From the NCBI GenBank assembly GCA_030403585.1, contig JAUEPE010000038.1, positions 1 to 59,982 of the forward strand: DNA of 59,982 bases. The letters run 5' to 3'. Positions 25,757 to 33,930 of this stretch are shown here, piece by piece. The number at the start of each line of letters is the position of its first letter. The stretch's first letter is position 1. This stretch comes from Frankia sp. RB7. Lineage in GTDB: Bacteria; Pseudomonadota; Alphaproteobacteria; Rhizobiales; Xanthobacteraceae. The position numbers and the translations under genes were made by a program. A model generated the notes under the pieces. It was not told the DNA's origin, made no database searches, and saw nothing but the letters and a program-made list of their open reading frames with translations.

Positions 25757-26947
25757 TTGCTCGCACCTGATCGACCCCCGCCCGACGCACACCCCGCGCG
25801 GCTGATCCTGACCCTGTCGCTGGCCGCGACGGTCGGGCTCGGCATCGGCCGCTTTGCCTATGCGCTGGTGCTGCCGGATATGCGGGAGGATCTCGGCTGG
25901 TCCTACTCGGCGGCCGGTTTCATGAACACCATCAACGCCGTCGGCTACCTCGTCGGCGCGCTTCTGGCGTCCCGGCTGATCCAGCGCGTCGGCTGGTCGG
26001 CCGCGATCCGCGGCGGAACGCTGGCCTGCCTGGCTGCGCTCGCGACCTGTGCGCTGACCGGGAATTTCGTCGCGCTCAGCCTGGCGCGGCTGGTGCTGGG
26101 CGTCGGCGCCGCGGCCGGCTTCGTCGCTGGCGGCGCGCTGGCTGCGACCATCGCGCAGTCGCATCCGGAGCGGGGCAATTTCCTGCTCAGCCTGTTCTAC
26201 GCCGGTCCGGGTATCGGGATTCTCTCCTCCGGGCTGATCGCGCCATTTACGCTGCAGCATTTCGGCCCGGGCTCATGGTGGATCGTGTGGTGGGCGCTGA
26301 CGCTGCTCTCGGCTGCGATGACGGTGCCGCTGTTCCTCACTCGCATCGAAAGCAGCGCGCGCTTCACGGACGAAGGTCACGCCTCCTTCGCGATCGCACC
26401 CGTGCTGATCTATCTCGCGAGCTACTTCCTGTTCGGCGCCGGCTACATTGCCTACATGACTTTCATGATTGCCTATGTGCGCGACAGCGGCGGCGGTGCG
26501 TCGGCGCAAGCCGCGTTCTGGGGCCTGATCGGCATGAGTGCGTTCGTGACGCCCTGGGCCTGGCGCCGCGTGCTCGCGCTCGACCGCGGCGGTCTCGCCA
26601 CCGCCATCATCCTCGGCACCAACGCGATCGGCGCCGGCTTGCCGATGCTCGGGCATTCGACCGCCTGGCTTGCGACCTCGGCGGTGGTGTTCGGCGTCGC
26701 CTTCTTCGCCGTGGTGGGATCGACCACCGCCTTCGTACGATTCAATTATCCGCATGAGGAGTGGCCGACCGCGATCGCGGCGATGACGATCTCGTTCGGC
26801 GTCGGCCAGACGCTCGGCCCGATCGTGGTCGGCGCCATCACGGATGCGCTGGGGAGCCTGAGTTACGCGCTGAATGTGTCGGCCGCGCTGCTGGCCTTGG
26901 GGGCGGTGCTGGCGTTGTGTCAGCGGAAGGTGGGCCCGGCCACATAA
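25757..26947 (+). CDS. MFS transporter, YbfB/YjiJ family
   Basis: A 396-residue major facilitator with about 12 hydrophobic helices. The N-terminal segment VGLGIGRFAYALVLPDMREDLGWSYSAAGFMNTINAVGYLVGAL is diagnostic of the YbfB/YjiJ group, with an arginine-bearing first helix and the loop-2 RVGW region. The substrate is unknown. The start is TTG at 25757. It ends at the palindrome shared with the molybdoenzyme gene. Transport function is from family only. Confidence 0.88.
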   Translation: MLAPDRPPPDAHPARLILTLSLAATVGLGIGRFAYALVLPDMREDLGWSYSAAGFMNTINAVGYLVGALLASRLIQRVGWSAAIRGGTLACLAALATCALTGNFVALSLARLVLGVGAAAGFVAGGALAATIAQSHPERGNFLLSLFYAGPGIGILSSGLIAPFTLQHFGPGSWWIVWWALTLLSAAMTVPLFLTRIESSARFTDEGHASFAIAPVLIYLASYFLFGAGYIAYMTFMIAYVRDSGGGASAQAAFWGLIGMSAFVTPWAWRRVLALDRGGLATAIILGTNAIGAGLPMLGHSTAWLATSAVVFGVAFFAVVGSTTAFVRFNYPHEEWPTAIAAMTISFGVGQTLGPIVVGAITDALGSLSYALNVSAALLALGAVLALCQRKVGPAT

Positions 26948-26954
26948 CAGCTTT

Positions 26955-26979
26955 CGTCCCGGCGAAGGCCGGGACGACA
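26955..26979. repeat. Compact palindrome between convergent genes
   Basis: CGTCCCGGCGAAGGCCGGGACG is a near-perfect palindrome seven bases after the MFS stop and four bases before the stop of the convergent molybdoenzyme gene. It repeats the arm found at 11007. It may serve as a two-way terminator although no T-run follows. Confidence 0.7.
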
Positions 26980-26983
26980 ATAG

Positions 26984-27766
26984 CTAGCTCCCACTGAACG
27001 AATTATACCCCTGGTCTTCCCAATAGCCGCCCTTGTACTCGTTGGTGACTTCCATCGAGACCACGTATTTCGGGTTCTTGAAGCCGAGTTTCGTGGGCAC
27101 CCGGATCTTCATTGGAAAACCGTAGGCGCGCGGCAAGGTCTCGCCGGCGTATTTGAATGTCATCTGCGTCTGCGGATGTAGCGCGGTGCGCATGTCCAGA
27201 GGTGAATTGTAGCCGTCCTTGTCGGCGCACTGGAACCAGACGTATTTCGCGCGCGTGTCGGCGCCGATCAGTTTCAGGAAATCGCGCAAGGGCGCGCCGG
27301 TCCAGCTGCCGATCGCGCTCCAGCCTTCGACGCAGATGTGACGGGTGATCTGCGTGAACTGCGGCAGTTTGGTGAGTTCGGGCAGTGTCCACGACTTCTT
27401 GTTGTCGACGAGACCGCGCACTTCGAGCTTCCAGGCCTCGCCGTCGACTTCCGGCGCGTCGTCCAGATCGTAATAGGCGTTGAACGGAAACGGTTTTGTA
27501 ATCGCGCTCTCGGAAAACGTCGGCGCCAGCGCGTCGGGATTGAAGATAAAATCCTGCACGGCGTCGTTGAATTTCGAGATCTTCGCCAGCAACGCGTCGG
27601 CCGACGAGGAATCGACGACATCACAGCCGGTAAGCAGCGTCAGCGCGCCGAGGCTGGCGCCGCCCGCGATGAAGCGGCGGCGGGTGACGTCGGGCATGGT
27701 CTTGATGGAGTCCTTGATCAAGAGCCGCTTGTCGACGCCGGGGATCAGGAATGAACGCTTTGCCAT
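26984..27766 (-). CDS. Molybdopterin-dependent oxidoreductase (sulfite oxidase/MsrP-like), Tat lipoprotein
   Basis: From ATG 27766 (MAKRSFLIPGVDKRLL) a 260-residue protein. A twin-arginine signal TRRRFIAGGASLGALTLLTGC ends in a lipobox (LTGC), and the next residue is Asp, so a Tat-exported lipoprotein kept in the inner membrane is likely. The molybdopterin domain holds ITRHICVEGWSAIGSW with the Mo-ligating cysteine and YGFPMKIRVPTKLGFKNPKYV. It lies 11 bases after a cytochrome b gene, its presumed electron partner. The substrate is unknown; MsrP-like sulfoxide reduction or an oxidase role are possible. Confidence 0.9.
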   Translation of the reverse strand: MAKRSFLIPGVDKRLLIKDSIKTMPDVTRRRFIAGGASLGALTLLTGCDVVDSSSADALLAKISKFNDAVQDFIFNPDALAPTFSESAITKPFPFNAYYDLDDAPEVDGEAWKLEVRGLVDNKKSWTLPELTKLPQFTQITRHICVEGWSAIGSWTGAPLRDFLKLIGADTRAKYVWFQCADKDGYNSPLDMRTALHPQTQMTFKYAGETLPRAYGFPMKIRVPTKLGFKNPKYVVSMEVTNEYKGGYWEDQGYNSFSGS

Positions 27767-27777
27767 GACTTCCTCCC

Positions 27778-28407
27778 TCAGCGACCGATGATCATCGCGC
27801 GCAGGCTCTTCGGCACCAAGAGCGCGAGCAGCACGTGAACGACCAGGAAGGCGCAGATCGCGGCCATGCAGAAGAAGTGCACGTAGCGCGCGGTCGGGTA
27901 ATCGCCGAACAGCGTCACCAGCCAATGCAATTGCACCGGCTTCCACATCGACAGGCCCGACAGCACGATCAGCACGCCGACGACGATGATGCCGGCATAG
28001 AGCGTGCGCTGCACGTAATTGTAGACGCTGAGGTCGTCATGGCTGAGCTTGAAGGTGAGCGCCGCCTTGACGTCGTGGAGCACGCCCGTCGGCGTGATCG
28101 GCAGCAGCTTCTTGCGGAAGCGGCCCGAGATAAAACCGGTAATGAGATAAGCGAGGCCGTTAACCATCAGCAGCCACATCGCCGCAAAGTGCCACAGCAG
28201 CGCACCGCCGAGCCAGCCGCCCAGCGTGATGTCGTGCGAGAAGCGGAAGTCAAACAGCGGCGAGGCGTTGTAGATCTGCCAGCCCGACATGATCATCAAA
28301 ACCATCGCGACGGCGTTGGTCCAGTGCATCACCCGGACCCAGGCCGGCTGGATGGTTTTGGCCGGGGTGGCGGTGACCTGCTCGTCGGTTACGGTGAGGC
28401 TCGACAT
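27778..28407 (-). CDS. Membrane cytochrome b (b561-type), partner of the molybdoenzyme
   Basis: From ATG 28407 (MSSLTVTDEQVTA) a 209-residue protein with four hydrophobic helices. Candidate heme ligands are the histidines in WVRVMHWTNAVAM, LLWHFAAMWL, RYVHFFCMAA and VVHVLLALL, as in bacterial cytochrome b561 and hydrogenase-type b subunits. It would pass electrons between the quinone pool and the periplasmic molybdoenzyme encoded downstream. E. coli MsrP uses the unrelated-looking MsrQ, so this pair is a distinct arrangement. Confidence 0.88.
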   Translation of the reverse strand: MSSLTVTDEQVTATPAKTIQPAWVRVMHWTNAVAMVLMIMSGWQIYNASPLFDFRFSHDITLGGWLGGALLWHFAAMWLLMVNGLAYLITGFISGRFRKKLLPITPTGVLHDVKAALTFKLSHDDLSVYNYVQRTLYAGIIVVGVLIVLSGLSMWKPVQLHWLVTLFGDYPTARYVHFFCMAAICAFLVVHVLLALLVPKSLRAMIIGR

Positions 28408-28514
28408 GATGGTTTCGTCCTGGGGATCGTGTGTCGCCGAATATACGCCGGTCATTCCGCCTTCGTTACTCCCTGTCCGGCATCGAATCGATAACGGTGA
28501 GCTATGGTCATCAC

Positions 28515-28548
28515 AATAAAGCGAGCCGGGGGTATCCCCGACTCGCCT
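28515..28548 (-). terminator. Terminator of the fasciclin gene
   Basis: Read on the minus strand, GCGAGTCGGGGATACCCCC pairs with the following GGCTCGC and is trailed by TTTATTG. It lies about 50 bases beyond the fasciclin stop codon. Confidence 0.65.
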
Positions 28549-28593
28549 TGCCGTTCATCCCTGCCGAGGGGGACTAAACAGGGGTGCGCGGTG

Positions 28594-29148
28594 TTAGGTC
28601 GCCGGCATCAGCACGGTATCGACCACATGGATCACGCCGTTGGACTGGTTGACGTTGGAAATCGTCACCATCGAGGTGCCGCCCTTGGCGTCGACGATCC
28701 AGACCTTGCCGTCCTGCTTCTTGACGGTGAGTTCCTCGCCCTCGACGGTCTTGAGCTTCTTGCCGTCGGTGAGGTCGGAGGCCTCGAGCTTGCCGGCCAC
28801 GACGTGGTAGGTGAGGATCTTGGTCAGGGTCGCCTTGTTCTCAGGCTTGACCAGGGTGTCGACGGTGCCGGCCGGCAGCTTGCCGAAGGCGGCGTTGGTC
28901 GGCGCGAACACCGTGAACGGGCCCTTGCCTTCCAGCGTCGGCACCAGGCCGGCCGCCTTCACCGCCGCGACAAGCGTGGTGTGATCCTTCGAATTGACGG
29001 CGTTCTGGACGATGTTCTTCGACGGGAACATCGCGGCGCCGCCAACCATGACGGTCTTTTCCTCGGCGCGAGCGGGCGCGACGACGGTCGCGGTGATGGC
29101 CAGCGCGCTGAAGGCTGCAGCGGTGAGATAGGCAATGCGCTTCGACAT
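28594..29148 (-). CDS. Secreted fasciclin (FAS1) domain protein
   Basis: From ATG 29148 (MSKRIAYLTAAAFSALAITA) a 184-residue exported protein. After the signal peptide (cleavage near ARA) comes one FAS1 domain: TLVAAVKAAGLVPTLEGKGPFTVFAPTNAAFGKLPAGTVDTL, ILTYHVVAGKL, and the closing NGVIHVVDTVLMP. Single-FAS1 proteins are periplasmic or surface adhesion-like proteins of uncertain role. GGGAG precedes the start. The open frame extends to 29418 through unrelated intergenic sequence; the short form is chosen for its signal peptide. Confidence 0.92.
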   Translation of the reverse strand: MSKRIAYLTAAAFSALAITATVVAPARAEEKTVMVGGAAMFPSKNIVQNAVNSKDHTTLVAAVKAAGLVPTLEGKGPFTVFAPTNAAFGKLPAGTVDTLVKPENKATLTKILTYHVVAGKLEASDLTDGKKLKTVEGEELTVKKQDGKVWIVDAKGGTSMVTISNVNQSNGVIHVVDTVLMPAT

Positions 29149-29338
29149 GGAGAAACTCCCGATGATTGTGACCGGCGATTGCCGGATTTTGCGTTGGGCA
29201 ACAACGGCGCCTGCGACAGTTTGACGTGAGGCTGTAGCGCGTCGTTGCTCCGAACTACGGGAGGGTCTGCGAAGTGGTTTCGAACAATAATTTATCGTGA
29301 TGCGTGAAACTATGCGCGGGGGAGTTCGTGGGGTGGCG

Positions 29339-29399
29339 ACAAGCTCCGCTGTCGTCCCGGACAAGCGCAGCGCAGATTCGGGACGACAGCAGAGCTTGT
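29339..29399. repeat. Palindromic repeat (ACAAGCTC ... GAGCTTGT)
   Basis: Arms ACAAGCTCCGCTGTCGTCCC and GGGACGACAGCAGAGCTTGT flank a short centre rich in CGCAGCGCAG. It lies between the fasciclin and SDR genes, both on the minus strand. Confidence 0.75.
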
Positions 29400-29414
29400 A
29401 GCGCGCGCTTTTGT

Positions 29415-30176
29415 TCAATCCCTATTGTGCGGCGTCTGAATGAAACCGCGATTATGCGTCGGGCTGATCAGCAGCTCGTTGATGCAGACGCGCGGCGGCA
29501 TCGAGGCGATGAACGCGATGGTGCGTCCCAAATCTTCGGATTGCAGCATCTTCGCCTGCTCCTCCTCGCTCGGCACCACCGGGCGGAGTTTCAGGATCGG
29601 AGTAGCCACCTCGCCCGGCATCAGGCAGCAGGCACGAAGGCCATTGACGCATTCGTCCATGTTGAAGGAATGGGTCAATGCCAGCACCGCATGTTTGGTG
29701 GTGGTGTAGGCCGGGCCCGGCATCTTCGAGACGTGGCGGCCGGCCCAGGACGAGACGTTGATGATCGAGCCGTCCTGCTGCTTTCGCATCGTCGGCAGCA
29801 CCGCGCGCATGCAATAGAGCACGCCGTTGAGATTGACCTGGACCAGCCTGTCCCAGCCCTCCAGTTCCATATCCTTCCAGTTGCGCTTGGGGACATTGAT
29901 GCCGGCATTGTTCACGAGCAGGTCGATCCGGCCGTGCTTCGCGACGATGTGATCGGCGGCCTTCTGGGCGTCAGCGGCGCTGGACACATCCAGCGCCAGC
30001 ACCTCGGCGGTCCCGCCGGCCTTGTTGATCTTCGCAACCACGGTCTCCAGGGCGTCTTTGCGGCGGCCCGAGACCACCACTGTCCAGCCGTCGGCGGCGA
30101 GCGCCTCGGCGCCGGCCTCTCCGATCCCGCTACCACCACCCGTGACCCAGGCCACGCGTTTCCCATTTTTGGTCAT
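29415..30176 (-). CDS. SDR family NAD(P)-dependent oxidoreductase
   Basis: A 253-residue classical short-chain dehydrogenase: TGGGSGIG cofactor motif (12-19), NNAG (89-92), and the catalytic Ser (142/143), Y157 and K161 in AYTTTKHAV. The Rossmann start is WVTGGGSGIGEAGAEAL. The substrate is not readable. It is divergent from matB, with 86 bases between the starts, which suggests possible co-regulation in acyl metabolism, though this is inference. Confidence 0.92.
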   Translation of the reverse strand: MTKNGKRVAWVTGGGSGIGEAGAEALAADGWTVVVSGRRKDALETVVAKINKAGGTAEVLALDVSSAADAQKAADHIVAKHGRIDLLVNNAGINVPKRNWKDMELEGWDRLVQVNLNGVLYCMRAVLPTMRKQQDGSIINVSSWAGRHVSKMPGPAYTTTKHAVLALTHSFNMDECVNGLRACCLMPGEVATPILKLRPVVPSEEEQAKMLQSEDLGRTIAFIASMPPRVCINELLISPTHNRGFIQTPHNRD

Positions 30177-30262
30177 GCAAACTGTCTCCGTTGCTTCTTC
30201 GGGGCTGTTTTTGCTAATCCAGCCCTCGGTTTTGACCGGCTGAGCGGTCGAGGAAATCTTGC

Positions 30263-31792
30263 ATGAACCACGCTGCCAACGCCAATTTGTTTTCCCGCTT
30301 GTTCGACGGCCTCGACGACCCCAAACGCCTCGCCATCGAGACCCAGGACGGCGCCCATATCAGCTATGGCGATCTGATCGCGCGGGCCGGGCAAATGGCG
30401 AATGTGCTGGTCGCACGCGGCGTCAAGCCCGGCGACCGCGTCGCGGTGCAGGTGGAAAAGTCCGTGGCCAATATCGTGCTGTATCTCGGCACCGTGCGGG
30501 CCGGCGCGGTCTATCTGCCGCTCAACACCGCCTATACGCTGAACGAGCTCGACTATTTCATTGGCGATGCCGAGCCGTCGCTGGTGGTCTGCGATCCCGC
30601 CAAGGCCGAGGGCCTCGCCCCGATCGCGGCCAAGGTGAAGGCCAAGGTCGAAACGCTCGGGCCGGATGGCAAGGGCTCGCTGACGGAGGCCGCCGACAAG
30701 GCGAGCAGCGAGTTCGCGACCGTCTCGCGGGCGAACGACGATCTCGCCGCGATCCTCTATACGTCGGGCACCACCGGCCGCTCCAAGGGCGCGATGCTCA
30801 GCCACGACAATCTCGCGTCGAACTCGCTCTCGCTCGTCGGCTATTGGCGCTTCACCGACAAGGACGTGCTGATCCACGCCCTTCCGATCTACCATACCCA
30901 CGGCCTGTTCGTGGCGACCAACGTGACGCTGTTTTCGCGGGCGTCGATGATCTTCCTGCCGAAGCTCGATCCGGACCTCATCATCAAGCTGATGGCGCGA
31001 GCCACCGTGCTGATGGGCGTGCCGACGTTCTACACGCGACTGCTGCAGAATCCCGCGCTGTCGCGCGACACCACAAAACACATGCGGCTGTTCATCTCCG
31101 GCTCGGCGCCGCTGCTGGCCGAAACCCATCGCGAATGGTCGGCGCGAACCGGACACGCCGTGCTCGAGCGCTATGGCATGACCGAGACCAACATGAACAC
31201 GTCGAACCCCTATGACGGCGAGCGGGTGCCCGGCGCGGTCGGCTTTCCGCTCCCCGGCGTCTCAGTGCGTGTCACCGAGCCCGAGACCGGCAAGGAGCTG
31301 CCGCGCGATGAGATCGGCATGATCGAGGTCATGGGCCCGAACGTCTTCAAAGGCTATTGGCGCATGCCGGAGAAGACCAAGGCGGAATTCCGGCCCGACG
31401 GCTTCTTCATCACCGGCGACCTCGGCAAGATCGACGACAAGGGCTACGTCCACATTCTCGGCCGCGGCAAGGATCTCGTCATCTCCGGCGGATTCAACGT
31501 CTATCCGAAGGAAATCGAGAGCGAGATCGACGCCATGCCGGGCGTGATCGAATCCGCCGTGATCGGCGTGCCGCATGCCGATTTCGGCGAGGGCGTCACG
31601 GCGGTGCTGGTCTGCAGCAAGGGCACTGACTTGACTGAAGCTGCGGTGCTGAAAGCACTCGACGGGCGCCTGGCGAAATTCAAGATGCCCAAGCGCGTCT
31701 TCGTCGTCGACGAACTGCCGCGCAACACCATGGGCAAGGTGCAGAAGAACGTGCTGCGAGATAAGTACAAGGATATTTTCGCGAAGAAGTGA
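30263..31792 (+). CDS. matB: Malonyl-CoA synthetase (malonate-CoA ligase)
   Basis: ATP-dependent activation of malonate, adenylate-forming superfamily. The 509-residue protein is very close to the structurally known Rhodopseudomonas palustris MatB as I recall it: NLFSRLFDGLDDPKRLAIET at the start, ILYTSGTTGRSKGAMLSH (A3), HALPIYHTHGLFVA, RLFISGSAPLLAETH, LERYGMTETNMN and the C-terminal lysine motif PRNTMGKVQKN. No matA or matC (decarboxylase, transporter) is in the window, so malonate use rather than a full mat operon is implied. Confidence 0.93.
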   Translation: MNHAANANLFSRLFDGLDDPKRLAIETQDGAHISYGDLIARAGQMANVLVARGVKPGDRVAVQVEKSVANIVLYLGTVRAGAVYLPLNTAYTLNELDYFIGDAEPSLVVCDPAKAEGLAPIAAKVKAKVETLGPDGKGSLTEAADKASSEFATVSRANDDLAAILYTSGTTGRSKGAMLSHDNLASNSLSLVGYWRFTDKDVLIHALPIYHTHGLFVATNVTLFSRASMIFLPKLDPDLIIKLMARATVLMGVPTFYTRLLQNPALSRDTTKHMRLFISGSAPLLAETHREWSARTGHAVLERYGMTETNMNTSNPYDGERVPGAVGFPLPGVSVRVTEPETGKELPRDEIGMIEVMGPNVFKGYWRMPEKTKAEFRPDGFFITGDLGKIDDKGYVHILGRGKDLVISGGFNVYPKEIESEIDAMPGVIESAVIGVPHADFGEGVTAVLVCSKGTDLTEAAVLKALDGRLAKFKMPKRVFVVDELPRNTMGKVQKNVLRDKYKDIFAKK

Positions 31793-31820
31793 GGGGCGAA
31801 TGCTCCGGGGTGGGGGACGC

Positions 31821-32318
31821 ATGAAACTCGAGCAGGCTGTCCGGATCAGCCATCATCTCCTTGATGCCTGCGCGGCATTGGATCGGGCCCGAGTGGCTAT
31901 CGCGGGGCTTGGCAAGGCCGAGCGTATTGAGCTCGAAGACTGCATTCACAGTGTCGTTGACGCTTTGGAGGACGAGTTGCTTCAGCCAATTTACGATCAG
32001 TATCCGGATCTGGAACCGCCAAAGCCCGATCGAGAACCGTATGCATTTGTCTGCGAGCTCACGTGGGATGAGGTCCGGCTCCCGCCATCGGTGACCGAGG
32101 AGCAATTCGATGAGATCATTTTCTCGGTCATGAAACCGACTTGGCGGAAGACCGCCATGATGGTCTCTTATGTGATGAAACGCTGCGAAGAGCTTGGACT
32201 GCCGATTGAAGACAAGATGATTGCTGCGCGATTGAAAGTGCTGTCCGATACCGATCGTATCGAGGGTATCGGAGATATCCAATCGTGGCTCCACAGCGAA
32301 GTGCGATTGAAAGACTAA
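31821..32318 (+). CDS. Hypothetical protein, DUF3658-like C-terminus
   Basis: A 165-residue protein starting MKLEQAVRISHHLLDACAAL; GTG/ATG alternatives exist just upstream (31800). The N-terminal half is helical (ALDRARVAIAGLGKAERIELEDCI). The C-terminus MMVSYVMKRCEELGLPIEDKMIAARLKVLSDTDRIEGIGDIQSWLHSEVRL resembles the DUF3658 end pattern, but I cannot confirm it. The base composition is visibly less GC-rich than the flanking genes. No function is proposed. Confidence 0.7.
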   Translation: MKLEQAVRISHHLLDACAALDRARVAIAGLGKAERIELEDCIHSVVDALEDELLQPIYDQYPDLEPPKPDREPYAFVCELTWDEVRLPPSVTEEQFDEIIFSVMKPTWRKTAMMVSYVMKRCEELGLPIEDKMIAARLKVLSDTDRIEGIGDIQSWLHSEVRLKD

Positions 32319-32368
32319 TCCCTCTATCAGATACCATTCACTTGGTGTGTGTCGCACGCTCCCTCGCC

Positions 32369-32548
32369 GTCATTGCGAGGAGCTCTTGCGACGAAGCAAT
32401 CCAGACTGCCGCTGCGGAAAGATTCTGGATTGCTCCGCTGCGCTAGGAAGAAACGTCGAGCTAACCCATTGATTCCATTTGTGTCGCTAAACGTCGTTTC
32501 ATTCAGCGCGCGTCGGCCCCTCAAGGCCGGTCCCAACTCGCAATGACG
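32369..32548. repeat. Palindromic repeat (GTCATTGCGAGG ... CGCAATGACG), copy 1, enlarged
   Basis: Starts GTCATTGCGAGGAGC, contains ACGAAGCAATCCAGACTGCC and GATTCTGGATTGCT, and ends TCGCAATGACG. The right part carries extra sequence relative to the other copies at 43739, 46641 and 49793. Confidence 0.8.
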
Positions 32549-32561
32549 GAATTTGTGGCGC

Positions 32562-33422
32562 CTACTGCCCGCCCACCAGGCTCATCACAAACCTGCTGCC
32601 GACGATAAGCAGATAGCAGCCGAACGCCATCTCCAGCGTTCGCTTCGACATCGCGTGCGCGGCTCTCACACCGAGCGGCGCCGTCACGAGGCTCATCGGC
32701 ATCACCAGCACGGCACCGATCAATGAGACGTAGCCGAGCGCGAACGGGATCTGCAGGGCCGCGACGCTCGGATAGGTCGCAGCCGCGGGCCAGCCGGCAT
32801 AGATGTAGCCGAGCGCGCCGGGGATCGAGATCAGCACGGCGAGCGCCGATGAGGTCGCCACGGCCTGATGAATCGGCCGGCCGTAGAAGGTCATCAGCAG
32901 GTTCGAGAACAAGCCGCCGCCGATGCCCATCAGGGTCGACAAGATGCCGACGCAGAAGCCGTAGGCGCGCATCAAGGGACCCTTTGGCATGTCGTCGCCG
33001 AGCTTCCAGGTTTCGCGCGCGAAAATCAGGCGCACGGCGGCTGAGTAGGCGACGCAGACGAACACGATCTTGAACAGCCGTTCCGGCGCGTAGCGCGCGA
33101 CTACGCTACCGACGACGACGCCGATCAGGATCGGCAGCCACCACACGCGCAGGATCGTCAAATCGACTGCACCGCGTTTGTAATGCGCCTGGAACGAACG
33201 GATCGATGTCGGGATGATCACGGCGAGCGATGTGCCGACACAGAGCGGCATGCGCACCTCGAGGGGTACGCCGGCGATGCGGAAGCATTCGTAAAACACC
33301 GGTACGAGAATCGCGCCGCCGCCGATGCCGAACACGCCGGCCAGGAATCCGGAGAGCGCGCCGACTGCGATCAGCAGCAGCGCGAGCTCGACGAGCTCCT
33401 TGATATCGAGACCTGCAATCAC
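32562..33422 (-). CDS. TauE/SafE family sulfite exporter-like permease
   Basis: A membrane protein of about 286 residues with eight to nine hydrophobic segments. The family motif GFLAGVFGIGGGAILVPVF is near the N-terminus and its repeat FCVGILSTLMGIGGGLFSNLLM is in the middle, with PLCVGTSLAVIIPTS and ATSSALAVLISIPGALGYI. TauE/SafE proteins export sulfite, sulfoacetate or related anions; the substrate here is unknown. The frame extends to 33614, but GTG 33422 starts the conserved-looking part. It is divergent from sdhC. Confidence 0.88.
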   Translation of the reverse strand: MIAGLDIKELVELALLLIAVGALSGFLAGVFGIGGGAILVPVFYECFRIAGVPLEVRMPLCVGTSLAVIIPTSIRSFQAHYKRGAVDLTILRVWWLPILIGVVVGSVVARYAPERLFKIVFVCVAYSAAVRLIFARETWKLGDDMPKGPLMRAYGFCVGILSTLMGIGGGLFSNLLMTFYGRPIHQAVATSSALAVLISIPGALGYIYAGWPAAATYPSVAALQIPFALGYVSLIGAVLVMPMSLVTAPLGVRAAHAMSKRTLEMAFGCYLLIVGSRFVMSLVGGQ

Positions 33423-33760
33423 CCGGACCTGCCCCGCAACCTCTCCGATTCGTCGGTTCGGAATGAGCTGCGCACGAAGCTTTAGGCGATCCGATTTGCG
33501 CGGTCGACACACCGCGCCTCCCGGCTTGGGTGGGATGCAGACTGCGCATATCCGCCGCCTGACGGAAAATCGATGCGCAAGGCGGAAAAAGGAAAGAGCG
33601 CAGCGGTCCGCCACGCCATCTTGGGCGTCATGAACTGACTGGTTCGAACCAGGCCAGCGATGGGTGGCTTAGAGCCGTTCCAATAGTGATTTCAATGCGC
33701 CTCGACGATCACTGCAAAGAGTGAATTTATATTCTATTCTTGGTCGGTGCACCATCGCTC

Positions 33761-33770
33761 TGGTATACCA
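33761..33770. promoter_or_regulatory. TGGTATACCA palindrome (GntR-type operator look-alike)
   Basis: A perfect 10-bp palindrome matching the general TNGTNNNACNA spacing style of FadR-subfamily GntR operators. It sits 160 bases upstream of sdhC. The identity of any binding protein is inference. Confidence 0.3.
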
Positions 33771-33829
33771 AGCTCCTGATTGGCTTGTTGCATCAACGCC
33801 GTAGGGCTGAACGCCAGTTCGATTTATGG

Positions 33830-33857
33830 CGATTTGGTGATTGCGCAGGCCAAATCG
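33830..33857. promoter_or_regulatory. Inverted repeat upstream of sdhC
   Basis: CGATTTGG (33830-33837) and CCAAATCG (33850-33857) are exact inverses with a 12-base spacer. TTGCGC at 33841 followed 17 bases later by TAAATA is a weak promoter candidate inside the same stretch, so the repeat could be an operator. Confidence 0.4.
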
Positions 33858-33930
33858 ACTCCGTAAATAGACCCAATCTCTCGCGATCCCCGCGCGCCCT
33901 CTGCTGGGCCGCCATCAACATCAAAAGCCC

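Larger units (their letters stand above)
33423..33930. other. Long intergenic region between the TauE/SafE gene and sdhC
   Basis: This 508-base stretch has no convincing gene. It contains the perfect palindrome CTGGTTCGAACCAG (33639-33652), the palindrome TGGTATACCA (33761-33770), and an 8-bp inverted repeat CGATTTGG / CCAAATCG (33830-33857) about 75 bases before sdhC. It is more AT-rich around 33725-33745 than the flanks. It probably holds the divergent promoters. Confidence 0.6.

Noticed and set aside
33639..33652. GGTTCGAACC, resembling the T-arm of a tRNA
   Set aside because: A 5-bp T-stem around a seven-base loop does not form, and no acceptor, D or anticodon arm is found nearby; it is better read as a DNA palindrome.
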